From Myxocyprinus asiaticus (Eukaryota > Chordata > Actinopteri > Cypriniformes > Catostomidae), in the NCBI RefSeq assembly GCF_019703515.2, contig NC_059374.1, forward strand, positions 16,747,095-16,811,094: a stretch of 64,000 nt of DNA, given 5' to 3'. The notes under the pieces are model-generated. The model was not told where the DNA came from and did no database searches. It saw only the letters and a program-made list of their open reading frames with translations. Positions 35,702 to 48,033 of this stretch are shown in pieces. The stretch's first letter is position 1. Each line of letters opens with the position of its first letter. The position numbers were made by a program, and so were the translations under genes.

Positions 35702-35785
35702 TTCCTGTAGCTCAACTGGAAAGGGCATAGTGCTAGCAATGTCAAGGTCATGGGTTTGATTCCCAGTCAATACACATACTGATTG
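35702..35785 (+). repeat. tRNA-derived SINE head
   Basis: Contains a pol III A box (TAGCTCAACTGG at about 35708) and B box (GGTTTGATTCC at about 35753) at tRNA-like spacing. The stem partners are too poor for a working tRNA. Beyond about 35790 the sequence changes to another common repeat phrase ('gtaacactttacatcaaggt'). Confidence 0.7.
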
Positions 35786-37120
35786 AATGGTAACACTTTA
35801 CATCAAGGTCCCCTTTGTAAATGTTTTATAAAGGGGTTCATTAATGACTGCTTATTCATGTACAAACGCATTATATATCATTTTAATTTCATTCAGTAGT
35901 TCTCTAGCTAGCGTTAACATTGCCCTTCTTTGTGTATTTTAAGTACTGATACAACAGTGGTGTTAGACGCTGTACTGACATCTATCAACGTGGATCAGCA
36001 TGATCATCTTTGCTGCCCCCGTCAGCTCTAGAATATAATTTGCATCTGGAAAATGTTGGAGTTTGAGGTAATTTCTAAAGTTATTTATAATATAATTGCT
36101 TTGCCTAAAAACAAATGTCAGATTTCAAGTGAACAGACTTCTATAGTTAAGGACAGATTATAATTGTCCCTCAAATCAATAATCTTTGGAGACTGTCTAC
36201 ATTTCACACTATTTCTAAAGACAGTTATTACCATTATTAGAGAACTGCTTAGTGTAAAATAAACCTCAATTATCTAGCGATACAGAATGTCACGGTTAAG
36301 GAAAGATTAAAATTGTTTTTGATGATCAAATTTAGCATGTCCATGAATACTGTATTTGAAGAACTTGTTTTGTTTCCAAGCAACAAAAGTCATTGTTTTC
36401 ACAAAATCCACAACAATGGCTGTGCCAAGCTACTTTGCACTAAATGAATGAAGACATTTGCCATTTCGTAGAGGTGGAGGTAGATGGGTCCTCCTTACTA
36501 TAGCTGTGATAATAAAGAAAATAAAACTACATGTTGCTTTCCGGTTGTGTTTGTAAACCTTGCTGAAAACTGTCCATTACTAACATACGTTGACTACACA
36601 CGTAATTTAAAAAAGTTCAAGGGAAACTTGAGTTTTCTGTAAATTCCACTGATACTATTTTAGAGAGTGGTCTAAACAATTAATAATTCCTTACCTGTCC
36701 AACAAAAAAGAAGCAACATCAGCATCACTACTCAGGTTTTTCTCCGTCATCAAATCTTTCCACCTTGTTATACCGTACCAATGTTTACTTTAATTTTGCC
36801 TTTGCCACGTCTTCTTGTTTCAGACCTTTTTCGCTTCTTCGGCAGTACAGATACTGAATCTCCTGTTACTCTGCTTCTCAATAATAAATATGTTCCACTG
36901 TGTTCTTTTCGCTCTTTGCATCACCAAACAACACTGCGCTAAGCATAGCCAAGCATATCTACACAGGCGGTAGCCAATTTGCGGAAGGATTCTCTTCCTC
37001 TACGTTTAGTGAAACACCACGGGTCATGTCATTTCAACATGGCGAAACACACTCCCTGCATCATGTATAATAAAAACACTTTTTATAGAAAACTATTATG
37101 AGTACAGTCTTCATCTCTTC
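35786..37120. other. Non-coding DNA
   Basis: Nothing recognised beyond short repeat phrases. Confidence 0.45.
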
Positions 37121-37383
37121 TTGGTTGCTAGGGTAACCCCATTTGGTTGCTAGGCAGTTGCCAAGGTGATCTTAACATGGCTACTTGCCATCCTGAGTGT
37201 TATCCATAGTACCCTATGGGAAGAGAATTTTGTTCCTTCTATGGCAGTCAATGCAAGAAAGTTGCCAGATCATATCTCCCATGGTAAGTACTAGATGGGG
37301 TTACCCTAGCAACCAAGTAACAAATCATATATCTCTGCACCAGAAAATCGTAGAGACTTCCGGGTTGACTTATTTCACTCAGG
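37121..37383. repeat. Rearranged fragment of the Harbinger-like element
   Basis: Bases 37207-37381 equal 40585-40756 almost exactly in the same orientation. Bases 37121-37195 equal 40752-40826 in reverse complement. So one block is inverted relative to its neighbour. The fragment is cut at 37384 by a LINE. Confidence 0.8.
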
Positions 37384-37723
37384 AAGTTTGGAATGAACCG
37401 CCACATCCTCACACGGTTCTACACAAGCACTGTAGAGAGCATCCTGACTGGCTGCATCTCCGCCTGGTACGGCAATAGCACCGCCCACAACCGCAAACCT
37501 TTGCAAAGGGTGGTGCGAACTGCCAGACACATCATCGGAGGTGAGCTTCCCTCCCTCCAGGACATATATACAAGGCAGTGTGTGAAAAAAGCTCGGAGCC
37601 ACCCGAGCCATGGGCTGTTCTCACTGCTACCATATAGGCAGGCAGTATCGCAGCATCAGGACCCGCACCAGCCGACTACATGACAGCTTCTTCCCCCAAG
37701 CAATCGGACTTTTGAACTCTTGA
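37384..37723 (+). pseudogene. LINE RT C-terminal domain fragment
   Basis: KFGMNRHILTRFYTSTVES, LTGCISAWYGNSTAH and LQRVVRTARHIIGG, then LPSLQDIYTRQCVKKAR. A frameshift near 37635 moves the last part (QYRSIRTRTSRLHDSFFPQ) to another frame, ending at TGA 37721-37723. This is the conserved C-terminal domain following the RT thumb. No catalytic residues are included. Confidence 0.85.
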
Positions 37724-38187
37724 TCTCTCACGATCAAAATACATCAGCACTGCACTTTATTAATCTTATTATCTCACACCGGACTGTCATAAATTATGTT
37801 CTCTCTTAACAACACACTGGCAACTGACTATCAACCGACAGCCTGAATGTCAATACAGTACAATACAACCTACTGTATATTTTATATATACTATATATAC
37901 TATTTTTTTTTATTGTATAATGTGTATTCTATATTGTGTGTATTGTATACTGTACATTGTATGTTATTATTTGTATATTGTGTTATGTGTAATTATGTGT
38001 ATATTCGATTTTAAATTGTGTTGTGAAATCTGATGTTTATTGTAAATTGGTATATATCTCATCACTGTCACGACTGCTATGTTGCTCGGAACTGCACCCA
38101 AGAATTTCACACACTATTGCACTTGTGTATATGGTTGTGTGACAATAAAAGTGATTTGATTTTATTTTATTTGATTTTATTTGATTT
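37384..38187 (+). mobile_element. 5'-truncated LINE (same family as 54531-56262)
   Basis: Starts abruptly inside the RT C-terminal domain and ends in 'gtgacaataaaagtgatttg' followed by (ATTTTATTTG)-like repeats, the short-repeat tail of a non-LTR element. I place it in the jockey/CR1-like group without fixing the clade. Confidence 0.8.
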
Positions 38188-39639
38188 GAGTGTACACCAT
38201 TCAGATCACTCTTCACAAAAACTAAATTTATTTTTTAATGTGTAAAAAACTTATTACATTAGCCCCAAATTACTGAATGCACCTTTAATGCAGTTATAAC
38301 ATCATGAATAAAAGGGTGACTTTCATGCGATACTTGCCAAAAAGCCAATCAAACTTGCATGTTATAAATGCTTAATAAAGGTACCTATTAATACTTATTT
38401 TAATCAAAATCACGAAAATGTCATTATTCATGATTTATGTCACAACACAGCAAAAATAGATTATAGAGAGAATATAAGTGTTGTGTTTGTATTATTACTC
38501 TAATGTCTTAACATATGTCACCTTACTTGTCGAGTTGGTGACAAAATAATGCCACTACTCAGAGTGGTAACCTACATATTAAAGTTGGAATGTCTTAGCC
38601 AAACACCTTTCAGGTCTTCATTCTTATCCACAACAATAATGTATACCTGTATATAACTTTGATTTCTCTCACTTATCAAAATTACATCTATATTCTTTAC
38701 TTCCCTTCATTTTATTGGTAATTTATGAAATAACTAAGAATATCTGTACCGTGTAATACAAGTCATAATGTAAGGTGGATTTACAAACTTATTTAGCAAC
38801 CTTAAAAAAAGGGTACCATAATGCAAGCTTCCTGCGAGGGGGGCTGGTGCGACCTCACCAGTTGCATGACCCTTAGGATGGCCCTGTTTATACTGTAGCT
38901 TTCTCTTGCACTAAGAATTCTTCTGAATGAAAAAAAAAAAACAACAAAAAACAAAACAAAAAACAACTTCTAAAAGTGCCAATGTCAAACTAGTATAGCT
39001 AATGTACAAATAGACACAGTTGGAAGGACAATGCTTGCCAACAAGGCAGATGATGACCTTGTCACAGTCAGCCCTGGAGTTTTAACACTTGAACACTAAC
39101 AGCCTTCAGTGTGGTCGGGATCAAAGAGGACATCCTCTGGCTCCTGCTGTTTGACTGCAGTATATAACCAAACCTGTCAAATTCACTCAGAAACACTCAA
39201 TACTAATTAAAAATGCTGAGCTGCTGTCTGGAGCTGTAAAAAAATGTCTGATAGTTTAAACTGGAGGCATATCAATCAGACGTTATAAGTTAAAAGTGAT
39301 GCGTGAAATCTTAACATTTTGAAAACTCTCTGCTATCCCTGTTTAAAGTGTAGAGTTCTTAATTTCTATGCCACTACCATCACCAAAAGAAATGGTAAAA
39401 ATAACTGTGGAGCTTTCACATTGTGAAAATGTTTGTGACTGAGTCGTGACTGTATGCTGTGGCGATTTCACATTGTGATTTGTTTGAGAAGCCTGACATT
39501 GCAATATTGCCTCAACCATTGCTTGACAGCCTGTTTGCAATGGCAGATGAGCATTTGGAAAACCTATTTGAAAAACCTATTTGAACCTATCATTAGTGGT
39601 GCTTGCAGAGCAAAGCATTACTATTGTAATCTCACATAT
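38188..39639. other. Non-coding DNA with repeat scraps
   Basis: Contains an A-rich tract at 38929-38965, the MITE end 'actgaatgcacctttaatg' at about 38270, and at 39597 'gtggtgcttgcagagc' preceded by TTA, a second copy of the Harbinger-like tip. Confidence 0.45.
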
Positions 39640-39644
39640 TTATT

Positions 39645-39675
<31 letters not shown>

Positions 39676-39687
39676 TTATTATTATTA
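39640..39687. repeat. (TTA)n microsatellite
   Basis: About 15 TTA/ATT units, interrupted once. It abuts the tip of the next element, whose target is TTA. Confidence 0.93.
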
Positions 39688-41219
39688 GTGGTGCTTGCGG
39701 AGCTTGTATTCTGTACAAAACTTTGGCACCTAACTCGTGCCGCACCATTTGTAGTAGACCCATGAATTAGGTGTCAAATCGACCGGCCTATTGACGACAC
39801 CTGTGCTATGACTTTTCTAAGGGATTGGGGGTACGGTGCACCCCTGGGGGGCAAAAAACATCCCAAAAATGTCCCATAGGCATACTATGGCAAGGGTCTC
39901 GCCCATGAAAACATTTTTTTTCCCTACTATGGCAGCCAGTGCAAGAAAGTTGTCAAATCATATTTCCCAATCAGAATGACATAGAGACATGTGCTACCAA
40001 TCAGTCTTTAAGTATCATCTTGGAAATGGTGTAGCCATGCCCTAGCAACTATTTACGGCATCCTAGCAACGCCCCCATAGACTTCCATTCAAAATGGCTC
40101 AGAAGGATATCTTCAGAACAGAATGTCGTAGACACTTGGTGATTGGCTCTTTTCAGTCAGATTAGTAACCAGCCAATAAGAATCTCTCTGGTCACTGGCT
40201 AGCCACACACTAGCAACAATTTAGAGCACCCTAGCAACCAGCCCTATTGACTTCCATTAAAAATGGCTGAGAGGGATATCTTTGGATCAGAACATACTAC
40301 AGACATGGCAGTTGGCTTATTTCACATGGGTGAGCAATCAGTCTTCATGTATCCATTTTAAAAACTACTTAGCCACACCCTAACAACCATTTATAGCACC
40401 CTAACAACCATCCCCACTAACTTCCATTCAAAATGGCTGAGTGTAATATCTTCTGATCAGAATGTCCTAGACACATGAGGGTGCTCTCAATTGATTCGGG
40501 CTAGCAAGCCGTGTTCGAACATACCCTGTGTTTTGGGGTAAAATGTACTGCAGGGGGTAAAAAGGGGGGCAAAAAACATAGGGTACTATGGGAAGAGAAT
40601 TTTGTTCCTTCTATGGCAGTCAATGCAAGAAAGTTGCCAGATCATATCTCCCATGGTAAGTACTAGATGGGGTTACCCTAGCAACCAAGTAACAAATCAT
40701 ATATCTCTGCACCAGAAAATCGTAGAGACTTCCGGGTTGACTTATTTCACTCAGGATGGCAAGTAGCCATGTTAAGATCACCTTGGCAACTGCCTAGCAA
40801 CCAAATGGGGTTACCCTAGCAACCAAGTAACAAATCACATATCTCTGCACCAGAAAATCATAGAGACTTCCAGGTTGACTTATTTCACTCAGGATGGCAA
40901 GGAGCCTTGATAAGTATCACCCTGGTAACTGCATAGCAACCAGATAGGGTTACCCTAGCAATCAAGTAACAAATCATATTTCTCTGCACCAGAACATCGT
41001 AGAGACTTCCGGGTTGATTTATTTCACTCAGGATCGCAAGGAGCCTTGTTAAGTATCACCCTGGTAACTGCCTAGCAACCAGATGGGTTACCCTAGCAAC
41101 AATGGAACAACACCAGTATCTCTGCAAAAGAACATCCTACTGTCATGGGGGTTGCCTCTTTCTTCTTGGGGCAGTTGGTGGGACATTGTGGTGAGATATT
41201 TTGCCACGGCAAGCACCAC
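39688..41219. mobile_element. Non-autonomous PIF/Harbinger-like element
   Basis: Termini GTGGTGCTTGC and GCAAGCACCAC with TTA on both sides (39685-39687 and 41220-41222), matching the 3 bp TWA duplication of Harbinger transposons. The interior is built of diverged tandem units of about 110-120 bp, each with 'ccctagcaacc' and 'atggctgag...atatct', plus a second set around 40620-41100 with 'ggttaccctagcaacc'. No transposase is present. The class assignment is by inference. Confidence 0.6.
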
Positions 41220-41222
41220 TTA

Positions 41223-42591
41223 CATTTTCTTCAGGAAATGTACCTATCTAGTTATTTTTGCAATTCTGTTCAGTGCCACTAGTGCCACACAAAATCACAC
41301 ACTGCACCTTTAACATAAATTAAACATTTATATGCTGTTCTCTTCAAATTTACCCCAAGATGATCTATTTGTATCATCCAGGGACTAAAACAAAAAAAAC
41401 AGCCTACTGGTGACATATTTTATTTTGCTTGTTTGAATGTTGCAAATATAGGAAGGATCTATCCATCACATTAGTAGCATAATTTGATAGCCTCCAGGGA
41501 TAGAACTGGTCTATGCTATTAAAATCTATACACAAATTTCATGTTTACATTCACTTGCAATGTGATAAATCTAAGAACTGAAGTTCAATTTAGAAATCAG
41601 CTTGAATGCAATCCTACATTTTTGTCAGTTTTTTTATCATGTCGTTTTTGGTTACCACCAAGAAATGTTTTGTTTCTGTTTTGTAGGCTTGATCTACATT
41701 TAATGCATACATTTTTGACATTGTCCTTGGACTTTAATTCAAGAGTGTTTGTTTCAGATTAGTTCTAAACACACCAGTGTTTCCATAGCAATGAATCAAA
41801 AATGTACATCAACTTTAGTAGGGAGTAAATTATATATATTTTTTATCTTTCTTTCCATTATATACTTTCAAGGGTGCAGGTTAGACTAGAATCTATAAAC
41901 ATATACTTTTATTCACTCATGCATATGTGCACACCACACATTGAAAGATAAATTATCTCTCCCATCTGACTACACTGTAACACAGGAACCACATCTACTG
42001 AGTCTGTAAACAAGCAGTTCGCTGTTCATCAGACAGAGTAGAAAGACCAGAAAAGGCCTCTTATTTCTCAGGCTGTTTATATCAGCTCTGTCCTGCAGAT
42101 CTGAAACAAATGGATCACACAGCCACAAGGGCTATCGATCTCTCTCTCTATAAATATACATCTCCCTCCTGAATATTTCAAAGCTGCTTGGCAATGTAGT
42201 TTTGTTTTAAAGAAAAGCATGCACTTCACATTTTTCATGATATTCTCTTTAGAAAGGAAAGATAAAATGTGTAATTTCTGTGGTACTGGTGTCGCAAAAT
42301 GGCATCTAAAAAATAACAGATGTTTCTCAATGCTAAGAATTCAGAGAACGGACTTGCGATGACCTTAAGACCACTCTTGCCAAGCTACCTTAGAAGAACC
42401 AATGTGGAAGGACAGGAGGATGTAGAACGCATCTATTGCAAGCTTTGAGAAGTGCTGCAATCTTCCTGTTGCACAATTGCCCGTCCCAGCACATTTGTAG
42501 CCAGTGAGAGAACTACTGTCATTATCACATACCAGAGAAAGCATTATTATCATCACACCAGTGAGGTGCTGGAGCACTAGTGACATGTTAA
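41223..42591. other. Non-coding DNA
   Basis: A MITE end ('cactgcacctttaac') at about 41300. Otherwise nothing is recognised. Confidence 0.45.
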
Positions 42592-42970
42592 AGGGATAGT
42601 TCACCCAAAAATTTCAAAATAACTCTCATCATTTACTCAACCTCATGAAATCCCATGACTTTCTTTCTTCTGCTAAACACAAATGAAGATTTTTAGAAGA
42701 ATATCTCAGCTCTGTAGGTCCATACAATGGAAGTGAATGGTGACCAGACCTTTGGAGTTCCAAAAATCACATAAAGGCAGCATAAAAATAATCCATAAGT
42801 CTCCAGTGGTTAAATCCATATCTTCAGAAGTGATATGATAAGTGTGGGTAAAAAATAGGTCACTATTTAAAGTCCTTTTTTTTACTATTAATCACCACTT
42901 TCACTTTCACATTTTGAAAGTCAAAGTGGAAATTTATGGTAAAAAAGGACTTAAATATTGGTCTGAAACA
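42592..42970. mobile_element. Foldback MITE, copy 3, 3' truncated
   Basis: AAAGGGATAGTTCACCCAAA start, collinear with copies 1 and 2 to about 42960, then replaced by unrelated sequence. The closing inverted repeat is lost. Confidence 0.8.
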
Positions 42971-44420
42971 CTAATTTCCTCCATATGTTTATTACTTCAT
43001 TGAAATTATGTCCACACGAGCGTCAGACTTTCACGAGCTTACAGCATGAACTCTTGAGGGAAAACACAATGATAAATGTCCTCTGTCTGCCACAGTAATG
43101 CCGCTTTTACTTCTGGGACTTCAAATGGGATCTTGCCCTCAAATCACCATCTGATGCATCCTCTATATTCAACCCGATCAAGAACACATCTGGGTAATTT
43201 TATGCATTCTCTGTACTTGGGTTCTTGAGTATTGGAATTTAACTTCAGCAGTGGGTGATGACGTCGAATGAGTCCACAAAAATTTAAGAACACATAAGGA
43301 CACACATTGTTTTTAAACAAGTTTCCTGAACAATCTTTCCATCTGTCATTAGTCAGAAAAACAGGTATTCCCACCCTAAATTCCCACCATCGGTCCAGCC
43401 AATGTTGCTGTGTTGGGATAGTCGTAGGGTTGTCAACTTTCTACCAGCCAAATACTGGACATTCCAGCGAGGCTCCAAAGACACTGCACAAAGTTTAAAA
43501 AGGTACACCCAAAGCTTGTTTACATAGAAAACAATTGAAAACAGTGCAGACGGACGCAATAATGCGTTCGATGTGAACAGCCCCTAATATGCTTAAAATG
43601 AAAACCGCTACAAAGGTCTCTACAATGTCCAGGAAAATATTTATTATTATTTTAATAAACAGTACTTTTTGACACAAAAAATACATTAAAAAATTAAAAA
43701 TAAAACAAGCTGCAATAAAGAAAGACAATATTGTTCTGTCAAGCATTTTTTCCCCCATAATTAAACTTTTCCATTTTTAAAGCTCAAATTACTGGCTTCT
43801 TGCTAAAAATTTGGGTCATCCGTTTGTAGACAGTAGGCTATATGACTAACATTTTATTTTATATTAAGTATAATAAAAAAATAGTATTTTTTATCACTAA
43901 AAAAATGTAAAGTAGGCCAATAAGTCTTAGTAGTAACCATGCATTATAATGGATTTTTATGGGAGAGAAACGCTTAACATGAAATAGTGTATTTCTCCTT
44001 GGATTTCAGTGTCGTTGTTTTGGCAGTTAACAGTGTTTATCACAAGGGAAATGTAAAAAAAGAAAAAAGTGTTTTTACTAAACCTGTACTGTATTGTACT
44101 TAAAAAAGTGCTGCAGTTTTTCTCACCATCATTTAGCTGAATCTCTCTTCCAGAATGAGCACTGAAATATGCAATGTAACGTAATGTCATGAATTATTGT
44201 TTTTTCTTTTTTAATTACAATGGTGAGAAAAAATTATCATGCACTCGAATGCTATATGTTTGACAAAATTCTCCTGCTTCTGACTGAAAACATGACAGAA
44301 GACATGCGCTGCTTCTGTCAAGTGTAGCGTCCGGGTAACGCAGGTGTCGGCAACCTATGGCAAGCGTGCCAATGCTGGAGGGGTAATCACTGGCATGCCA
44401 GCAATGGCGAGAGAGAAGTA
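42971..44420. other. Non-coding DNA with hAT-like scraps
   Basis: At 44340 'caggtgtcggcaacctatgg' looks like a hAT terminal sequence. The partner end was not found. No gene is supported. Confidence 0.4.
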
Positions 44421-44602
44421 CACTATTTTATTTATATAAATTCCGCACCTGCATCCCAATCTACATCTTGATGTAATCCTTCCTCATGATCACACAGCGT
44501 GTTTTCATGAGCTGATTGGGAGGTCAAACAAAAAGTGACGAGACTGCAGTATACCCAACAGACTTTTGCAGCACGTGCAAGCCATTCGCGCATCACGAGC
44601 CG
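44421..44602 (+). repeat. Inverted-repeat arm (partner 52965-53135)
   Basis: From 'ctattttattta' through 'ccaatctacatctt' and 'gtgttttcat' to 'cacgtgcaagccattc' this matches the reverse complement of 52965-53135 with indels. The SINE plus retrovirus lies between the two arms. The arms may be TIRs of an older DNA element. Confidence 0.7.
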
Positions 44603-45136
44603 GCAGCACTTCACTTTCAGTTAATTGCGCAAGTAATTGTGCCTGTTTGCTTCGGTCAGGCTGAGCGGATGACAGCCTACATTCCGAGTTCCATTTGTTT
44701 CTTTTTGCTTTCAGAACAACACATGATGTAATAAGGAAAACACCACTATTTTTTATTTATTTTTTCTCCCATTTTCTCCCCAATTTGGAATGCCCAATTC
44801 CCAATGCACTCTAAGTCCTCGTGGTGGCGTAGTGACTTGCCTCAATCCGGGTGGCGGAGGACGAATCTCAGTTGCCTCCGCATCTGAGACCGTCAATACG
44901 CGCATCTTATCACGTGGCTTGTTGAGTGCATTACCGTGGAGATATAGTGCGTGTAGTGGCTTCACGCTATTCTCCACGGCATCCACGCACAACTCACCAT
45001 GTGCCCCACTGAGAGTGAGAACCACATTATAGTGACCACGAGGAGGTTACCCCATGTGACTCTACCCTCCCTAGCAACCGGGCCAATATGGTTGCTTGGG
45101 AGACCTGGCTGGAGTCACTCAGCACATCCTGGATTC

Positions 45137-45783
45137 TGTTGGAAACTCAGAAGCGAAGACCAGGAGACTCATGTAAGGCTTTAGCAGGATTCTTTATTGT
45201 AGAACATCAGGAGCATCAGTCTACAGGTCAGAAGTTGCTGTCTTGTGCTGCAGTCATCAAATCTAAAACACTGAGCTTTACATTGTAGTTTCAAAGATAT
45301 TTAGGGGGCTGTCCTTCCATGAGAAGACAAAGCACTCAGTTGATGACTGTAAACAAAGTGTACAAAGGAAGTCAGCAGTTGTAGGAACCCTCCCCAGACT
45401 CGGAGTTTCACCAGCCCTTAATCCAATCAGCATTACTATATCACTCAGACTACTTCATTATCATAGAAATAAGGAAGGTCCACACCTAAGCCATTATATT
45501 TACATTTGACTCAGACAATGATTAAATCATGAACGATGGTCATCAATTCAGTGGCTGGGATGGATGCACCAAGAGCCAACATATACCAAAGGTGATAGCT
45601 TCAGTAAGCCATTCTTGTTTGACTCACAAAATGGTGAACAGGATCTGGCAGAGACCTTCACTTAGCAACTCTGTTTAACAGTGTAATACAGCTGACACTG
45701 TTGCTTCTCTAAACTACCAAATCTGATACACATATAATAAAAAAACATATTCTTAAACTCATTCTTAAATTTATATTCCCACA
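45137..45783 (-). repeat. 3' LTR of the endogenous retrovirus
   Basis: TGTTGGAAAC...ATTCCCACA on the plus strand, 647 bp. Collinear with 51886-52533. Confidence 0.95.
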
Positions 45784-45800
45784 GTTCCCCCTTTGAGAGT
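45784..45800 (-). promoter_or_regulatory. Retroviral polypurine tract
   Basis: On the minus strand CTCAAAGGGGGAAC directly precedes the 3' LTR, the expected plus-strand primer. It confirms the orientation. Confidence 0.85.
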
Positions 45801-45968
45801 TCTAATAACTCTCACACAATTAAATTTAAGCTACAACAACCTATTTACAAAATGTATTTGGCATGAGTAGTAATCATAAGTCCAGTATACTTAATCTTGT
45901 GACTTTGAACAATCACAGGCACATTTCACTTAATCTTAGTGTATTACCCATTAATAAGGTAAAATAAT

Positions 45969-46337
45969 CTACAGGTAATAGTTTTTGGTTGTTACTGAAT
46001 CCACGACTATTTCTTTGTGAGATGGGGTAGTAACTTGCCATATGAAACACTTGATAACACAGAAGCTAGCATAGCACAGAAACAGGAGTAATATTAACAA
46101 AACTGCAGTTTCCCTAATCCATAAACTGGATTTACCAAAAATGTTTCTGACCCATGAGGAATTTTCCATAGTCATAGTATGCAACTTCATTGACAAATCA
46201 CTAATATCTTTTTGTATTCTGTCTAAATCATCAGTTGGGTCAACCAGGCTTGTGCAGCATTCAGGGCCAATAATGGTGCATGCTCCCCCTTGTGTAGCAA
46301 GGATATAATCCAGAGCCACTCTGTTCTGTAAGATCAC
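45969..46337 (-). pseudogene. env: Env transmembrane subunit remnant
   Basis: 122 readable residues. Near the start is LQNRVALDYILATQGG, corresponding to the conserved immunosuppressive-like segment, then a CX6CC motif (the two Cys of CC at about residues 27-28) typical of gamma-type envelopes that link to the surface subunit by a disulphide. A strongly hydrophobic membrane anchor (VLLILLLFLCYASF) lies at about residues 79-96, with a short cytoplasmic tail. The frame is closed upstream by a stop, and the surface-subunit region to about 47500 is only scraps (for example 46665-46865), so no envelope can be made. Confidence 0.85.
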
Positions 46338-48033
46338 GATTTTGTGCTAGGCTAATGTATTGGAGATGTTGCCAAGGGCAAGGGCTGTATCATTAGCTAA
46401 CTGCTGCATGGCATTTGATAAACTTCTCACTTGATCTAGAGCCTGCATGACTCCATAACTTGGAATTAATGCCCCAAGAGTTCTTGACCACCAGGTTTGG
46501 GCACAATTGAGGCCTGGAATGCAGCCCTCTTCCCAGCTAACAGAAAGAGCTGACTCACGTAAATGTGGAGAGTCTTGACTATTAGCTATGACAACCTCTG
46601 GGGTTGGGAATGGAGTAGGTCTTATGTTTTCTCTGATGGCCGGTAGAGCATAGACTAAAGTACATCAGCCATTGAACTGAGCTGGTAGCTCACTATAAAT
46701 TGAGGTGCCACATAACCAATACGTGCCTACTGGAGAGGAAATCCTGCACCACTTGTTAATAACCAATAACTTAAACCATGATCTAGTTTGCTTAATACAT
46801 GGTTCTACATTGTTATCATGTTTTCCTGCGGGTGATTCAATGGCTATTTTAGGTGGAGCACCCACCTCATACTCATTTCTCCCAAACTGAGTGAATTTGA
46901 GGAATGTGCTTCAACACAGCAGTGAAATGTGATGGGTAAAAGTAAGTCAGTCATTATGGGGGTTGCTGATGTCCAGTTGCATGACTCCAAGCCTGGAGTT
47001 CAACACAGAGTGGCTAAAGGGACTGTAATATTGTGACAGGTGCTCCTATTAAACCCACTGGTGGCAATACACAATAAATTACATGTCACAGTTAGAAATA
47101 GGGTGTGCTACCCATGGAATTCCTGCACCTACAGATGGTGGATGAGGCAAACATACATCTTTCCCTGCAAATAAGGCATTCCTTGACATATTCATCAAAG
47201 CAGTGAATGTGTTAATTTTGGAGTCCAAAGCCTCTGTGGTGCTTATAATAGACACTAGTATAGACAGCAGTGGTGCATGGTAAATTCAGGCCAGAATTTT
47301 CTTGACTGCCAGATGGTCTTCCACAGATGTCTTGGCCAAGGGTTTCCATCTTGGTAATGATGAGGATGTTGCAGCAATGAGTCTGGCACTGCTCCTGTAC
47401 CGGTATCTGTAACACACAAAGAAAAAAGAAAAAGAAGCAGCAGAAGAACAGCATTCGCATCTTAAATTTGATGTGTAAAATCTTTGTGATCGTATAGTGT
47501 TTTTTTTTCATGCCCTAATCTGTAGTTTGATGACACCTATGGACCAGCTTGGTGGGGATAAACTACTGAAAGGGGAAACCGATGAGGGAGTCTTCACCAC
47601 AGGGTTGGCCCCCGAGGCATATGGCACTTCAGTTCTTCCCTGGGCTCCTTACTGGTCCGTGTGTCCTAATCTGTCCCTGTGGGTGGTGGAATTACTTTGC
47701 AATGAGAGACATGAATCCAAGTTTTCTTTCCTTGGCACAATACTGCAGCATCTGTTGCTAACAACACCTGGTATGGTCCCTGCCACTTAGGTTCTAAGGG
47801 TTTACTCTTAAAGGACCTTATCATTACCCACCTGTCTCCAGCCTTCCGTACTGCCTAAGTGAGATTTTCACAGTAAGCTATTAAGGCATCTGAAGCAGTG
47901 TGTACATTGGCACTTCTGAGATCAATGATCCCTGGCATAGACATAGGGCATCCTGTAATAATTTAATGTGGAGTCCAACTGACCGATTTGGGGATGTTCT
48001 AATGCTACATAACACTGCTGGCAGAGCTTCAAC
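46338..48033 (-). pseudogene. Env surface-subunit region and 3' end of pol, degenerate
   Basis: Short minus-strand frames only, in several phases, with many stops. By position this held the env N-terminal half and the end of integrase. I cannot place a signal peptide or cleavage site with confidence. Confidence 0.5.

Noticed and set aside
35702..35785. tRNA gene
   Set aside because: A and B boxes are present but stems do not pair well and a repeat follows. Better explained as a SINE head.
44790..45288. Several 60-90 residue frames
   Set aside because: They lie in the SINE body and the ERV LTR, both non-coding.
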